Source: an uncultured Clostridia bacterium (lineage in GTDB: Bacteria; Bacillota; Clostridia; Peptostreptococcales; Anaerovoracaceae). From it: DNA of 64,000 nt. Numbering within the stretch: the first letter of the stretch is position 1; each line of letters opens with the position of its first letter. A program made the translations under genes and the position numbers. Location: positions 6,018 to 70,017 of the forward strand of contig CAKQOE010000008.1 of assembly GCA_934255545.1 (NCBI GenBank), read 5' to 3'. The notes under the pieces are model-generated. The model ran no database searches. It was not told the origin of the DNA and saw only the letters and a list, made by a program, of their open reading frames with translations. Shown piece after piece: positions 1 to 8,497 of this stretch.

Positions 1-6
1 GCTTGC

Positions 7-44
7 AACGAAATGGGAGGAGCCGCAGCTCCTCCCATTTCGTT
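7..44. terminator. Perfect 17-bp hairpin
   Basis: A 17-bp perfect stem (7-23 with 28-44) closes on a CGCA loop. It lies downstream of the HD hydrolase gene, which reads leftwards and ends at 129. The flanking T-run is weak, so this is either a terminator for that gene or simply a stable palindrome. Confidence 0.5.
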
Positions 45-128
45 ATATTTATGAACAATTCTGATTTACGATTTTAATAACTAATTAATTATATTACTTT
101 TATCCTTTAAAGTAAACCTGTTAATTAA

Positions 129-668
129 TTACAGCGCTCTGATCAGTCCGTAGAAAAGGCTGAGATATTCATTCTCTACCTTTTCAAACGGTACCGGCTC
201 AAAGTCTATGTGTATATGTGTATCAGGTTCTTCCTGGTCGATGTCCATGTTGAGAAGGACTGTAAGATCATAGTAAAGCATATCGTCATCTATCTGCTTC
301 ACCTGCTTCTGCTCTTCATCAGTAAGCTTCGATCCGAGATACTTTGTATATATTATGTCAAGAAGCTTGTTTTCATGCTCTATATACTGCGGCAGCAGCT
401 TCTTTACAGGGCGAGGTATATCGCACATATACGCCTCTGACGCGTCATGAAGCAGACACGCGAGAGTCACTCTGCGGCTACAGCCGCGCGCTGCTGCCTC
501 ACGACAGCAGTTCACGCAGTGCTGAGCTACTGAAAAGAAAGATTTAACATGTCCGTTGCCGCGGCACTGGAGTGAGAGAGAGTGCGCGACATCCCGGATG
601 TCGATAAGATCCGGATCCGGGTCCATGACGTCAAAACATTTTTCTGTATATGTATTTATCCAGTTCAT
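129..668 (-). CDS. HD-domain hydrolase (YfbR-like nucleotidase type)
   Basis: This 179-residue protein has the metal-binding layout of HD-superfamily phosphohydrolases. There is an upstream His in SVAQHCVN, an HD pair in LLHDASEAYMCDIP, and a later Asp cluster in IDDDMLYYD. The motif LLHDASEAY...PRPVK is typical of the YfbR/YedJ-like group that dephosphorylates deoxynucleoside monophosphates; the substrate here is inferred, not seen. There is no signal peptide or membrane segment, so it is cytosolic. It starts 6 nt after the stop of the upstream aldo/keto reductase, which suggests co-transcription and translational coupling because the ribosome binding site is poor. Confidence 0.75.
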   Translation of the reverse strand: MNWINTYTEKCFDVMDPDPDLIDIRDVAHSLSLQCRGNGHVKSFFSVAQHCVNCCREAAARGCSRRVTLACLLHDASEAYMCDIPRPVKKLLPQYIEHENKLLDIIYTKYLGSKLTDEEQKQVKQIDDDMLYYDLTVLLNMDIDQEEPDTHIHIDFEPVPFEKVENEYLSLFYGLIRAL

Positions 669-674
669 AGTGTG

Positions 675-1703
675 CTATACCTGCTTTCCCGCGAGTATCT
701 CTTTATAGTCCGCAAGGTTTTTCTCAAGCAGCGCCGGCGTATCAAGTCCGTAAGGGCACTTGCTGCTGCACTGCCCGCAATGCAGACATTCTTCTATCTT
801 CATCATTTTTTCCTGCATGGCAGGAGTCAGCTGTGCTGACTGCGGTGCGCGCCTTATCATAAGCGACATACGCGCGCAGTTGTTTATTTCTATTCCGACA
901 GGACACGGCATACAGTATCCGCAGCCGCGGCAGAAATCTCCGATCAGCTGAGCCCGGTCGGTCTCTATGATCTTCTTTATCTCTTCAGTCATTCCCGGCG
1001 GATCCATCATATATGAAAGGAATTCGTCAAGCTCGCTCTCGCGCTGCACGCCCCATATCGGCAGCACGTGACTGTACTGTGGCTGGTCGAGGAAGGCGAA
1101 TGCCGCAGCCGACTTTGTTATAAGTCCTCCGGACATCCCCTTCATGGCTATAAACCCCATATCCGCCTCGCGGCACTTCCTTACGATCTCTTCATCTTCA
1201 GGAGTCGCGAGATAATTAAAAGGAAACTGAAGCGTTTCATAAAGACCTGACTCTATCGCATCAAGCGCTGTACGCTGCCTGTGGTTAGTTATGCCTATAT
1301 GACGTATCTTTCCCTGCGCCTTTGCCTCGAGCATTGCCTCGTACATCCCGCTGCCATCGCCCGGTTTCGGACAGACAGCAGGATTGTGGAACTGATAAAG
1401 ATCTATATAGTCGGTATCAAGCTCGCTAAGCGACGTCTCAAGCTGAGACCAGAACTGATCCGGCGTGTCAGACATAGTCTTTGTCGCTATGAACACTTTA
1501 TCGCGCATGCCCTTGAACGCGAGCCCTACCTTATGCTCGCTGTCCGTATAAAAACGCGCAGTATCAAAGAACGTCACACCGTGATCATACGCCTTTCTAA
1601 GAAGGCGTACGGCCTCATCATCAGAGATGCGCTGTATCGGCAGAGCTCCGAATCCCGTTTTATCTGTAATTATTTCTGTTTTTCCCAATCTCATATCAGC
1701 CAT
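675..1703 (-). CDS. Aldo/keto reductase with C-terminal 4Fe-4S ferredoxin domain
   Basis: This 342-residue protein begins with an aldo/keto reductase TIM barrel (about 1-240). The catalytic tetrad is visible as Asp and Tyr in FFDTARFYTDS, Lys in VFIATKT and His in YQFHNP. The C-terminal 100 residues hold two cysteine clusters, CRGCGYCMPCPVGI and CLHCGQCSSKCPYG, which resemble 4Fe-4S binding sites. This AKR-ferredoxin fusion is common in Clostridia and Bacteroides and is thought to act as an oxidoreductase coupled to low-potential electron carriers; its physiological substrate is unknown. It appears to be the first gene of a two-gene unit with the HD hydrolase downstream. Confidence 0.88.
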   Translation of the reverse strand: MADMRLGKTEIITDKTGFGALPIQRISDDEAVRLLRKAYDHGVTFFDTARFYTDSEHKVGLAFKGMRDKVFIATKTMSDTPDQFWSQLETSLSELDTDYIDLYQFHNPAVCPKPGDGSGMYEAMLEAKAQGKIRHIGITNHRQRTALDAIESGLYETLQFPFNYLATPEDEEIVRKCREADMGFIAMKGMSGGLITKSAAAFAFLDQPQYSHVLPIWGVQRESELDEFLSYMMDPPGMTEEIKKIIETDRAQLIGDFCRGCGYCMPCPVGIEINNCARMSLMIRRAPQSAQLTPAMQEKMMKIEECLHCGQCSSKCPYGLDTPALLEKNLADYKEILAGKQV

Positions 1704-1869
1704 GCTTTACCTCGTACAATTAAAATATATTAAAACGATCTATCGCCAGACAAACATATCATAAATATGCAAATGTCAAAATGTCCAAATGAATACGACC
1801 CGCAGCAGGCGTCAGCGCCTGAACGAGCTATCCACTCAAAATTATATTACTAACGGTAAATTATTTCAA

Positions 1870-1998
1870 TTATTCAATCGTACAGGCGCCTTTATAAATA
1901 CCGCGAATACCGCGCTGCATATGACTCATATCCGGATGATCATATTCAACACGGAGCTGAAGCGCTTTTGCAGTCCCCTTTACCGCAAGGCGCTTCAT
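1870..1998 (-). CDS. Possible 42-residue small ORF
   Basis: An ATG-started frame of 42 codons reads leftwards in the 584-bp gap between the aldo/keto reductase and the PrsW-like gene. The predicted peptide is basic and soluble (MKRLAVKGTAKAL... ending GACTIE) and does not look like low-complexity shadow sequence. I see no convincing Shine-Dalgarno sequence and do not recognise a family. It could be a small gene, a decayed fragment or chance. The rest of the gap (1704-1869, 1999-2134) shows nothing I can assign. Confidence 0.2.
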   Translation of the reverse strand: MKRLAVKGTAKALQLRVEYDHPDMSHMQRGIRGIYKGACTIE

Positions 1999-2134
1999 CC
2001 GTCTGAGGCAGCATGCCCGTAATCGATGTCTGTATTATAGCAATCTTACCTTACAGGAAAGTCAACAGGAATATTCATAAAATTTCTGTAATTTTTACGA
2101 ACAGAAAATCGGTCCTGCCAATATAGTTCAGCCT

Positions 2135-2151
2135 CGCGCGCCGGGCGCGCG
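2135..2151. repeat. 17-nt GC palindrome, CGG centre
   Basis: CGCGCGC-CGG-GCGCGCG: perfect 7-bp arms around CGG, intergenic, about 137 bp past the PrsW gene end. Member of the scattered palindrome family described in the findings. Confidence 0.6.
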
Positions 2152-2172
2152 CACATAGCTGAAAGCATTGAA

Positions 2173-2213
2173 AACAGCGGCTTTCGCAAAAAGCTCAGCC
2201 GCTGTTATTTTTT
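2173..2213. terminator. Terminator of the sigma/PrsW operon
   Basis: A 10-bp stem (AACAGCGGCT with AGCCGCTGTT) is followed on the plus strand by ATTTTTT and on the minus strand by a short T-run. It sits 75 bp beyond the stop of the PrsW-like gene and probably ends that operon; it could act in both directions. Confidence 0.65.
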
Positions 2214-2287
2214 CAGTTTTTTATTTTCCGTATCTATTTCGGAGCATATGAAATATTGATTTTCCCTCGGTCATAGTTTTGACGCAT

Positions 2288-2974
2288 TTACTCTTCACGT
2301 ACGTTTTCACATGCTTCCTCAGACGCGTCCGGCTCGCCATGTACAACGTTTCTTAGCAGGATAGTCTTTAAAATAAACAATATTATTATGATCGCCGCCG
2401 GAAATATGTATCCCAAAGCATTCCATACGCTGCTTTCGTCAGTTATCATGAGATTATAAAGCGCGTGAAGCGTGACGCTTACACCGTAAAGACCCATAGT
2501 CCCCGTTACCATAAGCCAGCTCTTTCTGAAAATGTATGAAAGGCCGAATCCTATGATTATGCCCGAAAGTATATGAAGAGCTCCTGCAGACATGCCGCGT
2601 ATAACCAGAAATATCAGGTCATCAGCACCGTTTGCTGTCATATAGCACGCGTTCTCAAATGTTGCAAATCCGCCGCCGATCGCTATGGCTGCAGGTGTGA
2701 GCTGTGACGGCTCAGGCTCAATCACCAGAAAATAAAAAAGAAGCGGCAGGAGCTTGATAAGCTCCTCGCACACAGGCGTTATCTCTATGGCAGCGATCAT
2801 TTCATCAGCGCCGTATGCTGACATGAAAAAGCTGTTTACATAAGCAGAAAGCATGCATACAAGCATACCCGTAACTATGAAAAACGTGTATCTCCTTGCT
2901 GCGCCTTTTATGAAGAAAAGCGAGATAATGAGAGGTATAGTAATACATATAAATATATTTTCTATATATATCAC
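2288..2974 (-). CDS. PrsW-family intramembrane metalloprotease
   Basis: This 228-residue protein has about seven hydrophobic segments. It carries the PrsW signature: an acidic pair in PVCEELIKLLP near residue 68, FENACYM near 107, and later histidines in AGALHILSG and VTLHALYNL that would complete the metal site in the membrane. PrsW of Bacillus subtilis makes the first cut in the anti-sigma factor RsiW, releasing an ECF sigma factor. Here the gene is last in a four-gene unit that begins with an ECF-like sigma factor, and it overlaps the preceding gene by 4 nt. A role in proteolysis of a membrane anti-sigma protein is therefore a reasonable inference. Confidence 0.8.
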   Translation of the reverse strand: MIYIENIFICITIPLIISLFFIKGAARRYTFFIVTGMLVCMLSAYVNSFFMSAYGADEMIAAIEITPVCEELIKLLPLLFYFLVIEPEPSQLTPAAIAIGGGFATFENACYMTANGADDLIFLVIRGMSAGALHILSGIIIGFGLSYIFRKSWLMVTGTMGLYGVSVTLHALYNLMITDESSVWNALGYIFPAAIIIILFILKTILLRNVVHGEPDASEEACENVREE

Positions 2975-3648
2975 TGTTCCTCACTCCCCTCTTCATATCC
3001 TGCTACTGCCTCTTTGTACAGAGCGCCCGCAAATGACGCCATCATCAGCGTAAATGTTATATCTACAGCGAAATAAAGGTTGAATCTCGTATAATCATGC
3101 GTAAATACAGATACTATATATACAAGAGACTGCAGCACTGCGGCAGCAAGAAACGTTATATCAAGGCGCATGCTCGCGCCGGTGAGAGCCGCTCTGTGCA
3201 CGCCTCTTGCTGCTTTGTATGCAAGAGCTGTAACAGTGACAGAAAACAAGCCTCCCATGACTGACGGCCCGTACAAAATGACAAATGCCGCCACTATACA
3301 TACCGCTATCCCGACCGGTATCCACGCAAATATCGTCCTGCTCTCTTTCTCATGCCCCCTTTCGCGCATCATCGCAAGCGAAAGGAAAAACATATGCGCG
3401 GCAGTCCATGATATCTCTGACACGTAAAATATCTTTGCATTGTATGATAATATAATAATATGAAGTACAAAAAACAGAGTTCCCAGCATAAAGCTCGTAT
3501 AGCCGAAAGCCAGCGTCATAAACATCCTGCTGCAGCGCGCGCTGCGCTGTGAAAGCTTTACGGCCGCAATATATGATATAAGTGCTGAAACAAACATAAC
3601 AAATACCTGAAACAGGTTGTCTATTATCTCAAAATTCATACATTTCAC
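2971..3648 (-). CDS. Polytopic membrane protein of unknown function
   Basis: This 225-residue protein has about six or seven hydrophobic helices, starting with a segment near residues 10-30 (VFVMFVSALISYIAAV), and a short acidic C-terminal tail (YEEGSEEQ). I recognise no enzymatic motif. It overlaps the upstream small membrane protein by 4 nt and the downstream PrsW-like gene by 4 nt, so it is translated as part of the same unit. By context it could be a sensor or a partner of the sigma/protease circuit, but nothing in the sequence proves that. Confidence 0.7.
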   Translation of the reverse strand: MKCMNFEIIDNLFQVFVMFVSALISYIAAVKLSQRSARCSRMFMTLAFGYTSFMLGTLFFVLHIIILSYNAKIFYVSEISWTAAHMFFLSLAMMRERGHEKESRTIFAWIPVGIAVCIVAAFVILYGPSVMGGLFSVTVTALAYKAARGVHRAALTGASMRLDITFLAAAVLQSLVYIVSVFTHDYTRFNLYFAVDITFTLMMASFAGALYKEAVAGYEEGSEEQ

Positions 3649-4070
3649 CGCCTGCGGCCGGCCGCAGCATCCCTGTCGCCATCATCATCACTTTTATTTT
3701 TGCTTTTATCATCACTATGACCCATTCGATGACTCATTCGCTTTTTTTCAGCGCCTCGAATCCTGAATATAACAAGAGTCAGGCACACGCCCAACGCAAA
3801 CGACATCAGACCCATAATGACGTAACCCGCTGCCGGGGCTTCAGATATAATGCTCGCTGCCCCGTATCTGTACGTAACATCGCCATTTTCAGCGGTTTTA
3901 ATAAGCGACGGCATGAGTGCGCCCACGCACACGACTATCATGATACACGCAGCCATGCAGCCTGCCGACGCAATGCGGCGTTTTTTTAAATTTTCTTTTA
4001 TTTTTATTTCTTTCTTAAGCTCATCTGTTCTCTGCGATATGAGCTTCATACGTTCCTCAGTCGTTTTCAT
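3645..4070 (-). CDS. Small two-helix membrane protein, candidate anti-sigma factor
   Basis: The frame is open to a TTG at 4091, but the ATG at 4070 has GAGGG eight bases upstream, so a 141-residue product starting MKTTEERMK is preferred. It overlaps the sigma gene by 14 nt. The N-terminal 35 residues form a charged, helical cytosolic segment. Two transmembrane helices follow (about 37-60 and 80-105), and then a very charged tail rich in Asp, Lys, Arg and Ser. The position directly after an ECF-like sigma gene and before a PrsW-like protease is where an anti-sigma factor would be expected. I see no RsiW-type zinc motif, so the role rests on context. The tail contains a perfect GC palindrome (3652-3667). 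Confidence 0.65.
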   Translation of the reverse strand: MKTTEERMKLISQRTDELKKEIKIKENLKKRRIASAGCMAACIMIVVCVGALMPSLIKTAENGDVTYRYGAASIISEAPAAGYVIMGLMSFALGVCLTLVIFRIRGAEKKRMSHRMGHSDDKSKNKSDDDGDRDAAAGRRR

Positions 4071-4662
4071 ATCTGAAACCCTCGTTTTCAAGGATAGTCC
4101 TAAGTCTCTGCTTGCCGCGGTAGATCAGCTTCGTTACCTGGCTCTCGCTTTTATGCATTATCACGCCGGCCTCTTTATAGCTCATATCCTGTGAGTATAC
4201 AAGATACAAAGCTTCTCTATACTCGGCCTTTAACTGCGACATTGCTCTGTAAAGGCCGGTCTTTTGCTCGTTTTCCATTATACGCGAGTCTGCCGTGTCG
4301 CTGTGCGGTATCTCAAATGTAAGCTCGTCGATGCTCACAAATATCCTGCTGCGCCTTTTATGGCGCAGTGCAAGATTTCTCGCCGTCTTGTATATGTACG
4401 CTCTGAAGCTTCCTTTCCGGGTCACAGGACGCTCTTTTGCGAACATCTGCGCAAACGCTTCGATCATTATATCTTCAGCTTCGTGCATATCATGTATATA
4501 TCCGTTTACATAAAATGTAAGAGCATCACCGTAGCGCTCTACAAGCATCTCTGCAGCTTTTGCGTCTCCTTTCAGGCTCCGGCGGTACGCTTCCTCATCC
4601 TGAGATATATTTTCCGTAAGGACAGCGTCAGATCCTGAACCGTTTTGTCCTGTATATTCCAT
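4057..4662 (-). CDS. ECF-like sigma-70 family RNA polymerase sigma factor
   Basis: This 201-residue protein has a region 2 domain (about 25-100) with LVERYGDALTFYVNGYIHDMHEAEDIMIEAFAQ-like features, where the AEDI acidic patch is typical of sigma-2. Region 4 (about 135-190) includes LKAEYREALYLVYSQDMSYKEAG and a recognition helix at SESQVTKLIYRGKQRLR. The domain spacing and lack of region 1/3 fit the extracytoplasmic-function group. It heads a four-gene overlapping unit ending in a PrsW-like protease. The likely role is to direct transcription after a surface signal; target promoters are not evident in the window. Confidence 0.85.
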   Translation of the reverse strand: MEYTGQNGSGSDAVLTENISQDEEAYRRSLKGDAKAAEMLVERYGDALTFYVNGYIHDMHEAEDIMIEAFAQMFAKERPVTRKGSFRAYIYKTARNLALRHKRRSRIFVSIDELTFEIPHSDTADSRIMENEQKTGLYRAMSQLKAEYREALYLVYSQDMSYKEAGVIMHKSESQVTKLIYRGKQRLRTILENEGFRYEND

Positions 4663-4762
4663 ATCGCTTCTCTTTCCCCCGTTTTTTAAACGTGTCAGCG
4701 CACTGACAGACCGGCTTGACCGCCGGACCGGTTTGGCGCATAGCCTGCTCAGCGTACGCAGG

Positions 4763-4783
4763 AAGGCAGCTATGCTGCCTTCT
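4763..4783. terminator. Hairpin after the hybrid kinase gene
   Basis: A 9-bp perfect stem (GAAGGCAGC, loop TAT, GCTGCCTTC) lies just beyond the stop of the hybrid kinase gene. No clear T-run follows on the minus strand, so the terminator function is uncertain. Confidence 0.35.
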
Positions 4784-4790
4784 ATGTATT

Positions 4791-7448
4791 TTACTTTATA
4801 TATTTCCTGAGCAATTCTATGAGATCATTCACATCTACCGGCTTAGACATATGATCGTTCATACCTGCGGACAGACATTTTTCTATATCCTCAGCAAATA
4901 CATTTGCTGTCATCGCTATGACAGGTATCGTATGCGCCTGCGGATGATTAAGCTTTCTTATCATGCGCGATGCCTCTATGCCGTCCATTACAGGCATATG
5001 CATATCCATAAGTATGGCATCGTACGTTCCGTCAGCCGATGCGTTGAATTTTTCAACGCACACAGCACCGTCCTCAGCGCGTTCCGTATGTATGCCGCGT
5101 GCCGCAAGCATCTCCGACGCTATCTCATAATTAAGATCGTTATCTTCTGCTATAAGGATATTTATACCTTCAGGCTTAAATTCTCCGGTATCTTCCTTTT
5201 CGGCGCCGGGCGCCGGCTCTGATCCGTCTGCATACGGAAATTCCAGCGTTATCGTGAATTCAGTGCCTTTTCCTGTTTCACTCTTAACTTTTATATTTCC
5301 ATGCATCATATCGATAAGCTGCTTTACTATCGCAAGTCCGAGCCCGCTTCCGCGAACAGTGTTCAGCCGTGTATCTATTTCACGCGTAAATTTGGAGTAC
5401 ATTTTTTTCATGAACTCCTCCGACATTCCGGATCCTGTGTCACTTATGACGAATACGAGCTTCACCTTTCCGCTTTCAGCGCTCTCCTGCTGAGAGATCC
5501 CAAGCCTTATACTTCCCCCCTCAGGCGTATACTTTACAGCGTTTGACAGCAGATTCATATATATCTGCTCAAGCCTGGCTCTGTCAGCTATGAACTTATG
5601 GTGCATTATGCCGTTTACATTATATATAAATTTAAGATCCTTGTATGACTTTACATTTTCTGCATCCGTTTTAAAGTCAGCTATCATCTCATCAATATCG
5701 ATAGTATCCTCGTGCAGTCTCAGCAGACCGCTTTCTATATCTGAGATATCAAGTATATTGCTTATGAGCTGATGCAGGTGCTTTCCTGTTCTGTTTATTT
5801 TTAACAGGCATTCTCTTACTTTTTCTTCATTATCTATATTGTCAGCGGCTACCTGCGTAAGTCCCATCACCGCATTGAACGGTGTTCTCAGATCATGTGA
5901 CATTCGTGACAGAAAATCCGATTTTTCTTCATTTGCGCGGTTTGCCTCTTCAGCAACTACCATCCAGTTGTACTCGCGGCGCTTCATATCGCTTATGAGT
6001 CTCGTTACATACAGTACATTTGTAAGCTCGCCGTTTTCATCACGCTTTTTTTCTATAAAACGCGCCATATGCCAGTTTCCATCGTTAGCCAGATATTCTA
6101 TAGCTACGCTCTCGTCATTTTTCATGCGCTGCGGCAGATCTGAAAGGTCAAAGAAATTTCTCACACGCTCGCGGTAATCAGGCGATACGAAGCTGTCGCA
6201 CAGCTCCATCATCTTTGACGATGCCCTTCCCATATGTCCTGTCAGCCTGTGAACGTCATTGCTGCTTGATATTTCCTCATAAAAATCATCACGAAGATCT
6301 ATGCGGTATATCGAAAAATATATCCTGCTTATGGAAGATATTATCTCATTATTGAGGTTGGCCTCAGCAAGTGCGTCTTCAAGCTCGCGCTGATGCTTCC
6401 GGCGCTCTTTAAGCAGCTCGTCAGTATGTCTGAAGCCTATGATCACCCTGTACGGATCATCCGCCCCCAGAGGGCGGCTCACAACTGCATCGAAGTATTC
6501 GTGTCCCTGAGGATTCGGAACACTCTGATAGTGGTAGACAAACCTTTCCTTAGAGGAAAGTTCGCGCATTATATTCTTTATGCTGAGCTTATCAAGAAAG
6601 TCAGGCGAATTCTCCTTTACTACAAACCTATCGTAATATCTGCGTATCATGAGCTGATAATCGTGAGACGCATTATCATACTCGTCTTTATCATAATCAA
6701 AAAATTCTGTCGCATTCGCCACATTATCCAGCTTGCATATCTCAAACGTAGCACTTGCAAGATCTACATAGTATACCGATGTATAGTCCATGCAGAGCGC
6801 CGCCAGTACCTGCTTATCCTTTTCCAGAGCCTCAAGGCTCTGATCGAGTTTTCCCCTGTTTTCTTTAAGCAGCTCTCCCATGCGGAAATTTTCGCGTGCG
6901 TTTCCCAGGTGTCCTCCAACTACAGCAAGAAGATGTATGAAAAGCTCAGATTTCTGCATTTCCGGGTTATCAAGCCCTATAAATCCGCTCAGGCTTTTTC
7001 TGCTGAATATAGGGAACGCTATAAGAGTTTTTATATTCTGTACCTTGAGGATATCGTACTCTGACGGCATGATGCTCTTTATATTTTCTATATCCTTTAT
7101 GACTATGCTCCCGCCCCTTTCAAACACAGACTGCCAGTACGGCATATCTGCGAATTCCACAGACTGCAGCTTGTCTATCTGAGGCGTCACGCATGTACTG
7201 CACCACTCAAACGCATGCCTGTACGCAGTGCCGCTCTCATCTGCGTCAAATATATACACGCGCTCGGAGCTCGTATAGTCGCCTATGACTCTGAGCATGG
7301 TATTTATCGCTTTATGCATATCTTCCATACTCTGGGCACGGTCGATCATGACCATCTGCTGAAATATCAATTCCATATCTTCCAGCTTAGACCTGACGTT
7401 TTCATACTCTCCTTTTCCCTTTTCCCCTTTTCCTGTAAATATCCTCAT
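4791..7448 (-). CDS. Soluble hybrid sensor histidine kinase / response regulator
   Basis: This 885-residue protein has no transmembrane segment, so it should sense cytosolic signals. Domains in order are: GAF-like (about 30-190), two PAS-like regions (about 215-345 and 365-490), HisKA with phospho-acceptor His518 in SRMSHDLRTPFN, and a HATPase with N-box NLLSNAVKYTPE (near 632) and G-boxes DTGSGM and GSGLGLAIVK. A receiver domain (about 762-885) has acceptor Asp815 in ILMDMHMPVMDG and Lys869 in SKPVD. The linker between HATPase and receiver, PAPGAEKE, is encoded by a GC palindrome (5201-5215). No separate output regulator is adjacent, so its phosphorelay partner is unknown. Confidence 0.9.
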   Translation of the reverse strand: MRIFTGKGEKGKGEYENVRSKLEDMELIFQQMVMIDRAQSMEDMHKAINTMLRVIGDYTSSERVYIFDADESGTAYRHAFEWCSTCVTPQIDKLQSVEFADMPYWQSVFERGGSIVIKDIENIKSIMPSEYDILKVQNIKTLIAFPIFSRKSLSGFIGLDNPEMQKSELFIHLLAVVGGHLGNARENFRMGELLKENRGKLDQSLEALEKDKQVLAALCMDYTSVYYVDLASATFEICKLDNVANATEFFDYDKDEYDNASHDYQLMIRRYYDRFVVKENSPDFLDKLSIKNIMRELSSKERFVYHYQSVPNPQGHEYFDAVVSRPLGADDPYRVIIGFRHTDELLKERRKHQRELEDALAEANLNNEIISSISRIYFSIYRIDLRDDFYEEISSSNDVHRLTGHMGRASSKMMELCDSFVSPDYRERVRNFFDLSDLPQRMKNDESVAIEYLANDGNWHMARFIEKKRDENGELTNVLYVTRLISDMKRREYNWMVVAEEANRANEEKSDFLSRMSHDLRTPFNAVMGLTQVAADNIDNEEKVRECLLKINRTGKHLHQLISNILDISDIESGLLRLHEDTIDIDEMIADFKTDAENVKSYKDLKFIYNVNGIMHHKFIADRARLEQIYMNLLSNAVKYTPEGGSIRLGISQQESAESGKVKLVFVISDTGSGMSEEFMKKMYSKFTREIDTRLNTVRGSGLGLAIVKQLIDMMHGNIKVKSETGKGTEFTITLEFPYADGSEPAPGAEKEDTGEFKPEGINILIAEDNDLNYEIASEMLAARGIHTERAEDGAVCVEKFNASADGTYDAILMDMHMPVMDGIEASRMIRKLNHPQAHTIPVIAMTANVFAEDIEKCLSAGMNDHMSKPVDVNDLIELLRKYIK
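5201..5215. repeat. GC palindrome, CGG centre, inside a linker
   Basis: CGGCGC-CGG-GCGCCG: 6-bp perfect arms plus one G-T wobble position. It lies in the kinase-receiver linker of the hybrid kinase gene. Member of the scattered palindrome family. Confidence 0.5.
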
Positions 7449-7570
7449 TTATGATAATTCTCCCGTAAAACGTTTTTCAGCGTAAAATAAGCTACATTAA
7501 TATGTATTAAATTAATAATAATTTTATAGTTGTGATTTGTCAATAACATAGCCATATGACTCAACAGCTG

Positions 7571-7587
7571 CAAGCGCCCGGCGCTTG
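7571..7587. repeat. 17-nt GC palindrome, CCG centre
   Basis: CAAGCGC-CCG-GCGCTTG: perfect 7-bp arms around CCG, in the gap between the second sigma gene and the hybrid kinase gene. Confidence 0.6.
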
Positions 7588-7612
7588 TATACATGCGCAG
7601 CCACGCATACAA

Positions 7613-7649
7613 AAAAGACCCTCCGGATACCGTATCCGAAGGGTCTTTT
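7613..7649. terminator. Bidirectional rho-independent terminator
   Basis: A long stem joins AAAAGACCCT plus CGGATAC to GTATCCG plus AGGGTCTTTT, with A-tract and T-tract on either side. It lies 83 bp past the stop of the second sigma factor gene and would end that leftward transcript. Confidence 0.85.
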
Positions 7650-7731
7650 GAGCTTAATGTCTGCTTTAAATTCTAAAACATATATATTTTTACTGCGCTG
7701 CGCTCATCCGCTGCGTACCTGTATTTTTATT

Positions 7732-8277
7732 TCAGTTTTCAGATGCCGATCTTATCGCCGCTGCCTTTTCACGTATGCGCTGCATCTTTTTTCTGAAAGT
7801 ATCAGGTCTCACGCCGAAATGCTCAGCAGTTTCTTTCAACGTTCTTTTTTCAACGGCATGATATTCAAGCATTTTACGTTCTGTATCACTAAGAACTGTC
7901 ATGTACCGATAAAGTTTTTCCTCACAGTTATCGCGCGCATGATCCTCCTCTGCAGATGTCCTTGCTCTTTCAGCATCAAGAGCTGTCACTGCTACCTCAT
8001 CATCTATCCTTACCATATCAGCCGGATGCTTTCTTTTTTCTCTCGCCAGCATGTTCTTAGCTACAGACTCTGCTGTAAGCTCCACGTATTTCTTTGCCGA
8101 ATTTGATCCTATATCTTCTATACGATCCATATAATCAAGTATCTTTATGTAAGTATCCTGTGCCGCATCCTCAGCATCAGCCCTGTTTCCAAGTATCCTC
8201 AGGCATACTCTGTATATATACGGCCCGTACAATTTACTTACCGCTTCCAGTTTTTCCATTTTTATATTGTCTGTCAT
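7732..8277 (-). CDS. RNA polymerase sigma factor, sigma-70 family (second copy)
   Basis: The frame is open to 8409, but the ATG at 8277 is preceded by AGGA at good spacing and gives a 180-residue protein starting MTDNIKMEKLEAV; this start is preferred. Region 2 (about 12-80) contains ILGNRADAEDAAQDTYIKILDY, a clear ECF sigma-2 motif. Region 4 (about 125-175) contains LSDTERKMLEYHAVEKRTLKETAEHFGV and a recognition helix RPDTFRKKMQRIR. No anti-sigma gene is adjacent. An XRE regulator is encoded 220 bp upstream in the same direction. The targets are unknown. Confidence 0.8.
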   Translation of the reverse strand: MTDNIKMEKLEAVSKLYGPYIYRVCLRILGNRADAEDAAQDTYIKILDYMDRIEDIGSNSAKKYVELTAESVAKNMLAREKRKHPADMVRIDDEVAVTALDAERARTSAEEDHARDNCEEKLYRYMTVLSDTERKMLEYHAVEKRTLKETAEHFGVRPDTFRKKMQRIREKAAAIRSASEN

Positions 8278-8412
8278 ACTATTCCTACCGAATTTCATGA
8301 AAAAGTAAAAGCATATAACGTAAACTGCCTTGCAGGTTAAATTCACCGGGGCAGATCTGCTGGTACAGTAAACAGTAAGTAATGCAACGTAGAATAAAAC
8401 AGTTATCATGAG

Positions 8413-8429
8413 CGCCGGCCGGGCCGGCG
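8413..8429. repeat. 17-nt GC palindrome, CGG centre
   Basis: CGCCGGC-CGG-GCCGGCG: perfect 7-bp arms around CGG, in the gap between the XRE regulator and the second sigma gene. Confidence 0.6.
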
Positions 8430-8497
8430 ATAGCAGATGTACCGCATTGCTGCGTATATTGTCTGCAAAGCATTATGATCTATTATGTAATCTATTT

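Noticed and set aside
4057..4091. TTG start at 4091 for the two-helix membrane protein
   Set aside because: The ATG at 4070 has a GAGGG ribosome binding site and leaves a normal short overlap, while the TTG has none.
6393..7064. 223-codon plus-strand frame within the hybrid kinase gene
   Set aside because: Antisense shadow of a gene with clear GAF, PAS, HisKA, HATPase and receiver motifs.
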